DNA of 64,000 nt from Oscillospiraceae bacterium (GTDB lineage: Bacteria > Bacillota > Clostridia > Oscillospirales > Acutalibacteraceae): NCBI GenBank assembly GCA_015066345.1, contig SVOQ01000006.1, positions 41,035-105,034 on the forward strand, in the 5' to 3' direction. This document shows, piece after piece, positions 43,065-51,472 of this stretch. How positions within the stretch are numbered: the stretch's first letter is position 1; each line of letters begins with the position of its first letter. Position numbers and translations under genes: made by a program. The notes beneath the pieces were generated by a model, which was not told where the DNA came from, made no database searches, and was given only the letters and a program-made list of their open reading frames with translations.

Positions 43065-44936
43065 ATGAAAAAGACCAAGAAATTGTTGGCATTGCTTCTT
43101 GCCGTTGTAATGCTTTCAAGCACTCTTTGTGCAAGTGTTAACGCTATTGACTGGGGCGGTCATACACCCTACGTTCCCGTAGATGATGATGTACTTCCCA
43201 CAATTATCGTTCCCGGCTTGTTCCAGAGTGAAACAATATATTACGAAGACGGCAAGGTTGCTCTCGATGCTAACGGTGACCCCTACAAAATGCCCTTCTT
43301 TATGGACACTACCGCTGAAATCGTAGGTGCGGCTGTTACAGAAGCTCTCGTTCCCATTGCCGAACTCCTTATTAATCAGGAAGATAAAGACGCTATGGCA
43401 GCAAACGCTGTTGCCGATGTTCTTTGCGAAACCCTTATGGGCAAGCAGAAACTCGACGAAACAGGTCACTTTGTTAACGACATCCGTGCTACCGCGTACA
43501 ACGATTCTTTCGCTGACCTCTCCGATTATGATAAGAACACAGTTCTTGAGCACTTCCCCATGGAATACTACATCGAGCACGCAGGTGCCGATAAACTCTA
43601 TGTTTTCTCATACGCATCACTTGATAATATGATTGACATAGCTAACAGACTTTATGACTACATCCAGTTTGTTAAAGAAGATTCCGGCTACGACAAAGTT
43701 AATATTGTTCCCATTAGCCAGGGTGGTTCTGTTGCAGATGCTCTTTTAGAAATCTACAACGAAAAAGACCGTTCACTTGCTGAAGATATCAACAAAATGG
43801 TATTTGCAGTTCCCGCAATCAACGGTTCAACTCTTGTTGGTGAAATCCTTGAATTCGGTCTTATTGACGAGGACAATGAGCTTTACTGCGAAATGCTCCC
43901 CGCTCTTCTCGGCGAAGATAATATGTTAAGCTATGTTGTTAACATCGTTTTACGTATTATGCCCAATGCGGATTTACACACAATTCTTGATGTTGTATTC
44001 GACACATTCATAAGCGAGTACGCAGGTTACTCAACCGCTCTTTGGGGTCTTTGCCCCACAGAAAACTACCCCGGTGCCCGTGAGAAATATCTTATGGCTG
44101 AGGGTATGGAACAAATCAGAGAACAGACTGACTGGTTCTATCAGGCACAGCTTAACGCATACGACAACATCCTTAAGGCTCAGGCAGACGGTGTTCAGGT
44201 TTACGACATCGTAGACTACAACAAACCCCTCGTTCACATCGTTGACTCCTGGAATATGCCCGCAGACGGTATCATTCAGGTTGATTCAACTTCAATGGGT
44301 GCTTACGCCGCAGGTAACAACGTTAAACTTCCTGCAGATTATGTTCCTACACATTCTAACTGTACAGACCCCGAAAACCACAACCACAAAGATCCCAACA
44401 ATCTTATTGACCCCTGTACAGGTCTTCTTCCCGAAACAACTTTCTATTTTGTAAATCAGTCACACGAAAGCTCAGCTTCCAATGACGTATTTATGAAACT
44501 CGCTTCTGCAATTCTTATGGACTCTAACTTCACAAGTGTTCATTCCTATCCCGATGTATTCCCTCAGTTCAACACAGGCAGAAATACAAAGGGTATTGCT
44601 AAAGATGCTGAAGAATACAGAGATTTTGACACAAGCATCCTTAACGCCGAAGACAAACTCGAACTTGAAGAAGCTATTATTCAGGTTGAAATGATGCTCA
44701 ACAATACAGTTGTTGACACAAGAGAAGTTGAAGCTGCTAAGGTTAGATTCTACGATATTAAAGACAGAGTTGACTGGGTAGCAGAAAACAACGGTGATTA
44801 CAATGCACCCGTTCCCGAAAAAGAGAATACAGCATACCTTGATTTCAGTTATCTTCTCAAAGATATTCTCTCAATCCTCAGTGACATTCTCTTCAAATAC
44901 TTCGGCGGTGCCGGTTTCAGCGAAATCTTAAAATAA
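43065..44936 (+). CDS. Secreted alpha/beta hydrolase (lipase-like)
   Basis: A 623-residue secreted protein. The signal peptide (LLALLLAVVMLSSTLCASVNA) precedes a hydrolase fold with TIIVPGLFQSETIYY at the oxyanion strand, the likely nucleophile in VPISQGGSVADAL (S-x-G-G instead of the full GxSxG), a candidate acid in HIVDSWNMPADGII and histidine in VNQSHESS. The C-terminus is an amphipathic hydrophobic tail (YLLKDILSILSDILFKYFGG) like those of two other secreted proteins here. The substrate is unknown. GAAAGGA is the ribosome site. Confidence 0.75.
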   Translation: MKKTKKLLALLLAVVMLSSTLCASVNAIDWGGHTPYVPVDDDVLPTIIVPGLFQSETIYYEDGKVALDANGDPYKMPFFMDTTAEIVGAAVTEALVPIAELLINQEDKDAMAANAVADVLCETLMGKQKLDETGHFVNDIRATAYNDSFADLSDYDKNTVLEHFPMEYYIEHAGADKLYVFSYASLDNMIDIANRLYDYIQFVKEDSGYDKVNIVPISQGGSVADALLEIYNEKDRSLAEDINKMVFAVPAINGSTLVGEILEFGLIDEDNELYCEMLPALLGEDNMLSYVVNIVLRIMPNADLHTILDVVFDTFISEYAGYSTALWGLCPTENYPGAREKYLMAEGMEQIREQTDWFYQAQLNAYDNILKAQADGVQVYDIVDYNKPLVHIVDSWNMPADGIIQVDSTSMGAYAAGNNVKLPADYVPTHSNCTDPENHNHKDPNNLIDPCTGLLPETTFYFVNQSHESSASNDVFMKLASAILMDSNFTSVHSYPDVFPQFNTGRNTKGIAKDAEEYRDFDTSILNAEDKLELEEAIIQVEMMLNNTVVDTREVEAAKVRFYDIKDRVDWVAENNGDYNAPVPEKENTAYLDFSYLLKDILSILSDILFKYFGGAGFSEILK

Positions 44937-44948
44937 AATAAACATAAA

Positions 44949-44984
44949 GAAATCGGAGTTCGTTATGAACTCCGATTTTTATTT
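44949..44984. terminator. Bidirectional terminator between convergent genes
   Basis: AAATCGGAGTTC/GAACTCCGATTT, a 12-bp perfect stem with a five-base loop and T/A runs on both sides. Confidence 0.88.
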
Positions 44985-44990
44985 TTGTTT

Positions 44991-45758
44991 TTATTTTTCA
45001 GTAAGTATCATATTTACAAGACCGGGATTATCCGTAATAATACCGTCAACCCCTGCTTTAAGAAGTTTCTTTACTCTTTTTTCGTCGTTTATTGTCCAAG
45101 GGTTAACCTGTAAACCTGCGTTATGGGCTCTTTTAACGTAACCCTTTGTAACGTACATATAGAAAGGATGTAAAGCATCTGCGCCGATTTCTTTAGCAAA
45201 ACCTACGGGGTGAGTTGATATCTTAAATCCCATTGTACTGTTGGGACTGTAAAGAATACCTGTTTTACAGTTCTTATCAACTTTTTTACAAACTACAAGT
45301 AATGCAGGGTCAAAACTTGAAATAAGAAGTTTATCAAATAAACCGTGGTTCTTTACTGCGTCAATTGTCTTTTCCGCAAGTTCAGTACCCGCTTCACCAA
45401 AATGCTCACTTTTAAGTTCTATATCAAGAACTTTCATATCGTCGCCCATTGATTTACTGATTTCAAGGAATTCATCAAGCGTGGGTATTTGAACACCCTC
45501 AAACTCCTCACCTTTGTATTTACCGAAATCAAAAGCACGAAGTTGCTCCAAGGTCATATCCTTAATAGCACCATTACCTGTTGATGTTTCATCAATGGTA
45601 AAGTTGTGACAAACAACGGGTATACCATCCTTAGTAAGGTGAATATCAGTTTCAAAACCATCACAACCGATTTCAATCGATTTTTTAAATGCTACTATTG
45701 TGTTCTGGGGTGCTACCATATTAGCACCTCTGTGAGATATTACATTACACTTAGCCAT
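44991..45758 (-). CDS. Glycerophosphodiester phosphodiesterase
   Basis: A 255-residue cytoplasmic GDPD that hydrolyses glycerophosphodiesters to glycerol-3-phosphate plus alcohol. The catalytic set is present: ISHRGANMVAPQNT, GCDGFETDIHLTKDGIPVVCHN and, at the end, NAGLQVNPWTINDE with GVDGIITDNPG. The ATG has GAGGTG 6 nt upstream; the track's earlier GTG is rejected. It is 10 nt after the phosphoesterase gene and probably belongs to an mgtE-phosphoesterase-GDPD operon. Confidence 0.93.
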   Translation of the reverse strand: MAKCNVISHRGANMVAPQNTIVAFKKSIEIGCDGFETDIHLTKDGIPVVCHNFTIDETSTGNGAIKDMTLEQLRAFDFGKYKGEEFEGVQIPTLDEFLEISKSMGDDMKVLDIELKSEHFGEAGTELAEKTIDAVKNHGLFDKLLISSFDPALLVVCKKVDKNCKTGILYSPNSTMGFKISTHPVGFAKEIGADALHPFYMYVTKGYVKRAHNAGLQVNPWTINDEKRVKKLLKAGVDGIITDNPGLVNMILTEK

Positions 45759-45768
45759 AAAAAGCACC

Positions 45769-46896
45769 TCATTTTTTTAATAATAAGCCAAAAGTAACTC
45801 CTGCACCAATTGCTAAAAGTCCACCTGCAGTACCTGCGATAAGTGCGATTTTCTTTTTAACCATATCGTCCGCATCCCAGATATAACAAAGGTCATTCCA
45901 CAGGGATTTACCGACTATATCGTTATATGTCAGGGTAAAGGTTTCGTAGTCTCCCGTTGCCTCGTCAATGTCAAACACTCTGACACCACGGCAGAAGTTA
46001 CCGTAACAACGGAACGAAGCACAAGGTGTCTGAACAAAGTTAATGCCGTCAACTACACCTGTAAAACAATTACCGTGGTCGTGACCGAATACAACCGCCT
46101 TAATATCGCCACATTCCTTCATAGCTTCCATCTGCCCTGTTTTTTTGCTAACGGCAGATACGTATTCCCCAAGATGACCTTGGCACTCAGGTTTGAGTTT
46201 GAAAAACTTATTATCGGGACCTCTTACCGCATCTTTATCGGCGGGGTCGCATTCCTCAATAAGTTCAAGAGTTTCAAGCATAGGAATATGTTGAAACATA
46301 AGTGAAGGTACGGGCTCACCGCCATTTTCGGCTTTGAGTTTTGCACTCGTGTTTTTGTACCACTCCACTGCCTCAGGCTTAACGTATTCAAAGCATTCAT
46401 CCTTCTCTTTGTCGTGCCACGCAGTGTCAAGCATCCATATATTAAACTTTATCTTTTCCCCATCCTCAGAATAAATAGGGATATTATATGTGTCACAGTC
46501 GCCACTGTCTGTACCATCAAGACCAACATTGCAACTGTACTGTCTATAAAAGTCCGCCTGTTCTTCCTTTGTCATACGGTTACGGTCATCGTGATTACCG
46601 TAAATCATGGCAAAGGGTATTTTTCTTTCCTCAATTGGTGAAATGAGCTTATCAATGGCAACACCCATAGCTTTCATTTCACTGGGTTTGTCTTTCACAA
46701 AAAGCGGTGTCCACAACTCGCAGTCATCAAGGTGGTTACCTAAAATATTATCACCCGTAAGTACAATCAGGTCGGGTTTCAAATCATCATACGCCTTATT
46801 GAGCATACGCATCATAGTATGGCGTACATGTTGCAAATCCTGAGCATCACTTACCTGCAATATTCTGAATTTACCGTTTTTAAATTTTAATTGCAT
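45769..46896 (-). CDS. Calcineurin-like metallophosphoesterase with C-terminal membrane anchor
   Basis: A 375-residue phosphoesterase. Metal-site motifs are LQVSDAQDLQ, LTGDNILGNH, YGNHDDRNR, FQHIPM and FGHDHGNC, followed by TPCASFRCYGNF. After KKK a single span (IALIAGTAGGLLAIGAGVTFGLLL) would anchor it with the enzyme in the cytoplasm. It belongs to the same Dcr2-like branch as the 36162 protein, which lacks the tail. It begins 5 nt after the mgtE stop. Confidence 0.88.
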   Translation of the reverse strand: MQLKFKNGKFRILQVSDAQDLQHVRHTMMRMLNKAYDDLKPDLIVLTGDNILGNHLDDCELWTPLFVKDKPSEMKAMGVAIDKLISPIEERKIPFAMIYGNHDDRNRMTKEEQADFYRQYSCNVGLDGTDSGDCDTYNIPIYSEDGEKIKFNIWMLDTAWHDKEKDECFEYVKPEAVEWYKNTSAKLKAENGGEPVPSLMFQHIPMLETLELIEECDPADKDAVRGPDNKFFKLKPECQGHLGEYVSAVSKKTGQMEAMKECGDIKAVVFGHDHGNCFTGVVDGINFVQTPCASFRCYGNFCRGVRVFDIDEATGDYETFTLTYNDIVGKSLWNDLCYIWDADDMVKKKIALIAGTAGGLLAIGAGVTFGLLLKK

Positions 46897-46901
46897 TTAT
46901 A

Positions 46902-48260
46902 TCACCCCAATGCAGGAATCATTGACTTTGCAACACCGAAATACACTAAAAGTGAAACGGCGTCAACTATTGTCGTAATAAAGGGACTTGCCATAACTGC
47001 AGGGTCGAGCTTCAGTATTTTTGCCAATATGGGCAATACACAACCAATAATTTTCGCACATATAACCGTAGCACAAAGTGTCAAAGCAACTACAAGTGCA
47101 ACCGTAATATCGACTCCGTCAGTTTTGAGAAGCATCTGGTCAATTAATATCATCTTCACAAAACACGCTACGGCAAGGGAAACACCGCAAAGAAGTGAAA
47201 CGCGGATTTCCTTCCACATAACACGTAAAACGTCTTTAACCTCAACTTCACCTAAGGAAAGACCACGTATTACCGTAACTGATGCCTGACTGCCGGAGTT
47301 ACCGCCCGTACCCATAAGCATGGGGATGTAAGCCGTAAGAATAACTACTTTAGAAAGGGCATCTTCAAAAGATGAAATAATAATACCCGTAAATGTTGCG
47401 GAAAGCATAAGTAATAATAACCAAGGTATACGCACCTTCCACAAATCCCATACGGAAGTTTTAAGGTAGGGCTTATCCGTGGGGGCAATAGCCGCCATTT
47501 TCTGGAAGTCCTCTTCTGCCTCTTCCTGGATAACGTCAATAGCGTCGTCAACCGTAACAATACCTACAATGCACTGTTCTTTGTCGAGAACGGGAATTGT
47601 AAGAACGTCATATTTATTAAATAACTGAGCAACCTCTTCTTTGTCGGTTGAGGTTGTAACAGTTATGGGGTTATCATCCATTACATCCGTAACAAGCTCG
47701 TCATCATCACAAGTAAGTAAGTCCATTGCGCTTATAGTACCTAATAACTTGTGCTTTTCTATAACATAACAGGTGTTAACCGTAACAGAGTCTTCACCCT
47801 TGGATTTAATTTTCTTAAGTGCATCACCTATGGTCATTGTGGGAAAAAGGCTGATGTACTCAAGGGTCATAATACTACCCGCACTATCCTCGGGATAATT
47901 GAGAATAGTATTGATAACCTGTCTTTTATCCCCTGCCGCAGAAAGCATACGCTCAACTACGTTTGCGGGCATTTCTTCAATAATGTCTACGGTATCGTCA
48001 ATAAACATATCATCCATAATGTTTTTTAACTCACTATCCGTAAACGCCTCTACAAGGACTTGTTCCTTTTCAGGCTCAAGGTATGTGAAAACCATTGATG
48101 CACTCTCTTTAGGAATAAGCCTGAAAAGTAAAACCAACTGTTTTTCTTCAAACTCGGGAAGCAAGTTTGCTATGTCAACAGGGTTCATTGTGTCAAAAAT
48201 GCTTTTGATAGCTTTATATTGCTTTTCGTTTAAAAGTCTTTCAAAAACTTCTCTTGTCAT
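46902..48260 (-). CDS. mgtE: Magnesium transporter MgtE
   Basis: Mg2+ channel of 452 residues. The N-terminal helical domain (about 1-125), two CBS domains (about 135-255, with PEDSAGSIM and ITVTTSTDKEEVAQLF) and a C-terminal channel part with five spans are all present. The pore segment reads MGTGGNSGSQASVTVIRGL. The CBS domains sense cytoplasmic Mg2+. The ATG follows AGGAGG. The leader of about 320 nt suggests RNA-level control. It heads an operon with the phosphoesterase and GDPD genes. Confidence 0.96.
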   Translation of the reverse strand: MTREVFERLLNEKQYKAIKSIFDTMNPVDIANLLPEFEEKQLVLLFRLIPKESASMVFTYLEPEKEQVLVEAFTDSELKNIMDDMFIDDTVDIIEEMPANVVERMLSAAGDKRQVINTILNYPEDSAGSIMTLEYISLFPTMTIGDALKKIKSKGEDSVTVNTCYVIEKHKLLGTISAMDLLTCDDDELVTDVMDDNPITVTTSTDKEEVAQLFNKYDVLTIPVLDKEQCIVGIVTVDDAIDVIQEEAEEDFQKMAAIAPTDKPYLKTSVWDLWKVRIPWLLLLMLSATFTGIIISSFEDALSKVVILTAYIPMLMGTGGNSGSQASVTVIRGLSLGEVEVKDVLRVMWKEIRVSLLCGVSLAVACFVKMILIDQMLLKTDGVDITVALVVALTLCATVICAKIIGCVLPILAKILKLDPAVMASPFITTIVDAVSLLVYFGVAKSMIPALG

Positions 48261-48579
48261 TATCCGTTCCTCCTTTGCTTTTGCGATGTAACCGGGTAAT
48301 CATCGCTTTTACTCAGAATCAGGTAACGGGGGAATGCAAATAAAAAAACCGAACCAAGGCATTTCACCTTTGATTCAGCGACACAAATATTGCATTCATT
48401 ATTAAATGAACGCACAAAATTAATTATTGAAAATCCGTGCAACAGTACCGTTGCAACGGAACATCAGTGTCGCCGTTTTTATAAAAGATGCCACTTCGCC
48501 CATGTCCGCTACTGCCTGAATCCATCGTACTGTCACACTCCTTATTATTAATATAATATTAGCCTTTACTCAAAGCCCA
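48261..48579 (-). ncRNA. Structured mgtE leader RNA with intrinsic terminator, riboswitch candidate
   Basis: Promoter-to-start leader of about 320 nt. It contains an outer helix (48442-48448 with 48527-48533, 7 bp), a hairpin CCGT-tgca-ACGG, a 9-bp hairpin GCGTTCATT/AATGAATGC, a long-range 7-bp helix (48378-48384 with 48467-48473) next to the terminator stem, and an 8-bp helix enclosing the terminator (48332-48339 with 48390-48397) that competes with the hairpin at 48392-48413. Position before a Mg2+ transporter suggests Mg2+ control, but the M-box sequence landmarks (such as GTTAGGTGAGGCT) are absent. Confidence 0.6.
48342..48376 (-). terminator. Attenuator terminator in the mgtE leader
   Basis: GAATCAAAGG / CCTTGGTTC pairs with a G-T wobble and one bulge, loop TGAAATG, then GG and seven T. 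It lies about 80 nt before the mgtE start, inside the leader, so it must be conditional. Confidence 0.7.
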
Positions 48580-48585
48580 CATTTT

Positions 48586-48614
48586 AATATACCCTAACAA
48601 AGCACCTTTGTCAA
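48586..48614 (-). promoter_or_regulatory. Promoter of the mgtE operon
   Basis: TTGACA, 17 nt, TATATT on the minus strand. It places the start near 48579 and so defines the long leader. Confidence 0.75.
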
Positions 48615-48635
48615 GAATTTAATGTCTTAAAAAAC

Positions 48636-48668
48636 AAAATAAAAAAGGGAGTCGAAAGACTCCCTTTA
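48636..48668 (-). terminator. Terminator of the 48681 gene
   Basis: AAAGGGAGTC/GACTCCCTTT around GAAA with a T-run on the minus strand, just ahead of the mgtE promoter. Confidence 0.85.
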
Positions 48669-48680
48669 AGTTAAATTAAA

Positions 48681-49244
48681 TTAGCCGATAAGTGAAGTGA
48701 TAAGAGCCATAAGCCATTCCCAGAAAGCAAGAAGACCGTTGTACTGAGAAGTTCTTCTATGGCCACAGACTTTACATACGTTATCAGCCTGTGTAGCATC
48801 AGAACCAAGTGTTGTATGTCCGCCTTTTTCAGCCTGACCGTCGCAATCTGCACAATCACGCCAGTGGTCTGTACCGCTGTATTTGTAATCGCCGATAGGA
48901 TTGTGGTCTACAACAACAAGAGCTTCGTTTGAGTAAGCGTAACCGCCTACTGCGTTAGCTGCGAAGTATCTGATGTATGCGCCATCGTCATATTTGTCAA
49001 GAGCTTCACCGTCGTAAGGAATCCAGTCGCCACCTACAACTTTAATTTCCCAACCTTCAGCAAAAACATTACCTGAAACTTCGGGAGCTTCAACCTTAGA
49101 CTCAACTGTTGCACCGGGACAAATTCTTACCTTTGCAGGAATTTCGGTATCAATTGTAGGAACTGCTGCTGCAGTTGCAAAACAAGCAAATACGCCAAAC
49201 ATAAGACATACGCTTAAAATTACGGATAAAACTTTCTTAGTCAT
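48681..49244 (-). CDS. Small secreted protein with zinc-ribbon-like cysteines
   Basis: A 187-residue secreted protein of unknown function. A signal peptide (VILSVCLMFGVFACFATAAA) precedes a beta-rich middle (WEIKVVGGDWIPYDG...YIRYFAANAVGGYAY) and a cysteine motif HWRDCADCDGQAEKGGHTT..CKVCGH, a treble found in many clostridial surface proteins. A hydrophobic tail (FWEWLMALITSLIG) ends the protein. The second ATG is chosen since AAAGGA is properly spaced to it. It is monocistronic. The tail resembles those at 43065 and 52759. Confidence 0.65.
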   Translation of the reverse strand: MTKKVLSVILSVCLMFGVFACFATAAAVPTIDTEIPAKVRICPGATVESKVEAPEVSGNVFAEGWEIKVVGGDWIPYDGEALDKYDDGAYIRYFAANAVGGYAYSNEALVVVDHNPIGDYKYSGTDHWRDCADCDGQAEKGGHTTLGSDATQADNVCKVCGHRRTSQYNGLLAFWEWLMALITSLIG

Positions 49245-49336
49245 ATCTAAAAGCATCCTTTCAATACTACATTTTTTTCTATTTTAACATCTATACACAA
49301 AAAATGCAAGTGTTTTGAAAAGTTTTTATAATAATA

Positions 49337-49491
49337 GTGAGTAAATCGACAAAGACGCGTACAATTAATACTATTTTAATAATTTAAGGCTTTAGTGTGC
49401 GTGAATTTGGTGATTTAGGAACCCCGAAGCGTACAAAGGTACGCGAGTTGGGGTGAGTAAATCGACAAAGGCGCGTACAATTAAGCCTTAA
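49337..49491. repeat. Direct-repeat-flanked hairpin element overlapping a stop codon
   Basis: A 32-bp sequence (GTGAGTAAATCGACAAAGRC onward to ACAATTAA) occurs at 49337-49368 and again at 49453-49484 with one mismatch. Between and around lies a long imperfect hairpin, TTAAGGCTT at 49384 facing AAGCCTTAA at 49483, with an inner stem CCCC-gaa-GCGTAC/GTACGC..GGGG. Its right end covers the TAA of the 49488 gene. It is a small MITE-like or terminator-like element without a T-run. Confidence 0.6.
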
Positions 49492-50459
49492 ATCCACCAA
49501 GCGGCTGTAAGCCCTTCTTTTATTATGCATTTTTTAAGGAGGTCAACGGCTTTCTCAAGACCTTCATTCTGACTCATAAGGGAGTCCTCGTGTTCGATAG
49601 AAACGGCGTAATCATAACCAACCATACGAAGGTTACTGATAACGTCACGCCAGTAGGATTCGCCATTACCGAAACCAACGGAACGGAATATCCATGAACG
49701 GTTAATTTCATCCGCATAACTCTTTGTATCAAGAACACCGTTAACGCCTGTGTTAAGGGCATCAATCTTAGTATCTTTTGCGTGGAAGTGGAAAATTGCA
49801 CCCTCTTTACCCAAAGCACGGATAACTGCAATTGGGTCCATACCCTGCCATATAAGGTGGGAAAGGTCAAGGTTAGCACCGATCTCCTTACCAACTGCGG
49901 CACGAAGTTTAAGAAGGCTTTCGGTGTTATAAACACAGAAACCGGGATGAAGTTCAAGGGCAATTTTATCAACACCGTGAGCGGTACTGAATTTAACAAA
50001 CTCTTTCCAATAAGGAATAAGAACTTCGTTCCACTGATAATCAAGAATTTCACCGAAATCGTTTGGCCAAGGGCAGGTTACCCAGTTGGGATATTTTGAA
50101 TTCTCGCAGTCACCGGGGCAACCTGAGAAAGTATTAATCTGATGAACGCCCAATTTTTCTGCAAGAAGAACTGCTTTACGCATATCTTCATCGTAACTTT
50201 TTGCAATTTCCTTGTTAGGATGCACGGGGTTACCGTGGCAACTCAGAGCACTTATTTCAACGTTATATTTTTTAAGAAGTGCCTTGAAATCCTCAAGAGC
50301 CTTTTCATCATTAAGTAATACATCCGGGTCTGCGTGATCCTTGCCGGGGAAACCGCCACAACCGATTTCAACCATTTCAAGACCCAAGGATGAAAAGTAT
50401 TTCAATGCTTCCTCAAGGGAAACTGTACCAAGCAAATTAGTTAATACACCAAGTTTCAT
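49488..50459 (-). CDS. Sugar phosphate isomerase/epimerase (TIM barrel)
   Basis: A 323-residue xylose-isomerase-like TIM barrel. Metal and substrate positions include MVEIGCGGFPG, SALSCHGNPVHP, INTFSGCPGD, ALELHPGF, NLDLSHLIWQG and HFHAKDT, and SIEHEDSLM near the end. The family includes inosose and keto-sugar enzymes. The exact reaction is unknown. It follows the other epimerase (50476) by 16 nt, so they form an operon. The stop codon lies in a repeat (49337-49491). The last residues, EGLTAAWWI, look like an extension. Confidence 0.88.
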   Translation of the reverse strand: MKLGVLTNLLGTVSLEEALKYFSSLGLEMVEIGCGGFPGKDHADPDVLLNDEKALEDFKALLKKYNVEISALSCHGNPVHPNKEIAKSYDEDMRKAVLLAEKLGVHQINTFSGCPGDCENSKYPNWVTCPWPNDFGEILDYQWNEVLIPYWKEFVKFSTAHGVDKIALELHPGFCVYNTESLLKLRAAVGKEIGANLDLSHLIWQGMDPIAVIRALGKEGAIFHFHAKDTKIDALNTGVNGVLDTKSYADEINRSWIFRSVGFGNGESYWRDVISNLRMVGYDYAVSIEHEDSLMSQNEGLEKAVDLLKKCIIKEGLTAAWWI

Positions 50460-50475
50460 CTTATTTTACCTCTGA

Positions 50476-51201
50476 TTAAAAATTTTCTTTGAGCCATTTA
50501 TAGCTTCTTGTAATGTCTTCAAGGCCTGTGGGTACGGGGTCATCATTTTCAAGAACAACCCAGTCGAGACCGATAGCTTTAACACCTTCAACTACCTTAG
50601 CAAGGTCATTTTCACCCTCACCCAAAGCGGTAGGTTTTCTGTTAACACCGTCTTTAATATGAATAAGAACGATTTTATCTTTATTTTCTTTAAGGTATTC
50701 TACATTGTCCACTCCTGCACAGAAGCTCCAATATGTATCAACCTCAAGTTTACAACCATCTTCGGAAATAATATCCATAGCATTTTTGCCGTCTTTAATA
50801 TCACTGAATTCTTCAGTATGGTTGTGATAGTATGTATCCATACCTATTTCACGTGCTTTAACACCGGCGGCACTTAAAACTGAACCGGTTTCAAATGCCT
50901 CCTCATAAGTATCATGAGGCGCACCGCCTACACCGAGATACTTTGCACCTAAAGCCTTACCGTAAGCAAGGGTTGAATCAAGTTTTTCGGAACGGAAATC
51001 GTCAAGACCCAAATGTGAGCCCACTACCTCAAGACCTAATTCTTCGCATCTTTTACGAAGAACATCTGCCTCAAGGTCAAAGTATCCTGCGAACTCAACG
51101 CCGTCAAAGCCGATTTCTTTAACTTTGCCGAGAACTTCGAGCATATCATCACCGTTCTCAATATGGTCACGAACGGAATATAACTGTACTGCAAATTTCA
51201 T
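50476..51201 (-). CDS. Sugar phosphate isomerase/epimerase (TIM barrel), short form
   Basis: A 241-residue TIM-barrel epimerase with AVQLYSVRDHIEN, GFDGVEFAGYFD, VGSHLGLDDF, TYYHNHTEEF, EVDTYWSFCAG and IHIKDG as the usual family stretches. It is shorter than its neighbour at 49488 and clearly a different subgroup (YcjR-like). AAGGAG precedes the ATG. The Gfo/Idh gene upstream is separated by a composite repeat copy. Such epimerase-dehydrogenase groups commonly degrade unusual sugars or inositols. Confidence 0.88.
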   Translation of the reverse strand: MKFAVQLYSVRDHIENGDDMLEVLGKVKEIGFDGVEFAGYFDLEADVLRKRCEELGLEVVGSHLGLDDFRSEKLDSTLAYGKALGAKYLGVGGAPHDTYEEAFETGSVLSAAGVKAREIGMDTYYHNHTEEFSDIKDGKNAMDIISEDGCKLEVDTYWSFCAGVDNVEYLKENKDKIVLIHIKDGVNRKPTALGEGENDLAKVVEGVKAIGLDWVVLENDDPVPTGLEDITRSYKWLKENF

Positions 51202-51288
51202 TTATTTTCTCCTTGTTATATAATTAAATGCCGTAATTATGGACTTTGAACCGATACACCAAACTGTATTTAAAACATTACTATTAAT

Positions 51289-51454
51289 CTACTGAAGAAT
51301 AACCGCAAGAGAACTACCCACCACCGCTGACGCGGTCCCCCTCCCTATTCCGGCAAAGCCGAAACAGGGATGATAGGCTATCGCTCTACAATTACTTAAT
51401 CTATAATCGGCTTGCCCCTTTAATTACGAATTATGAATTACGCATTAAGCATTA
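51289..51454 (-). repeat. Composite hairpin repeat, copy B
   Basis: In minus orientation it runs AATGCGTAATTCATAATTCG, GGGGCAAGCCGATTATAGAT, then ATCATCCCT, the hairpin TTTCGGC/GCCGGAA, AGGGAGGGGGACCGC-gtca-GCGGT, and GGTGGGTAGTTCTCTTGCGG. It has the same order as copy A, but hairpin letters differ and the right terminal inverted repeat is missing. It lies between the Gfo/Idh gene and the epimerase pair, and no ORF is plausible. Confidence 0.75.
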
Positions 51455-51472
51455 ATATTACCAGGGACAATT

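Noticed and set aside
48260-48442. 60-residue ORF in the mgtE leader, faintly reminiscent of an HPr-like protein
   Set aside because: The resemblance needs a frame change and a few positions only. The stretch is occupied by the terminator and hairpins and has no ribosome site.
48261-48579. Assignment of the mgtE leader to the M-box (ykoK) riboswitch
   Set aside because: The M-box landmark GTTAGGTGAGGCT is missing on the minus strand. A GCTACTGCC match exists only on the opposite strand.
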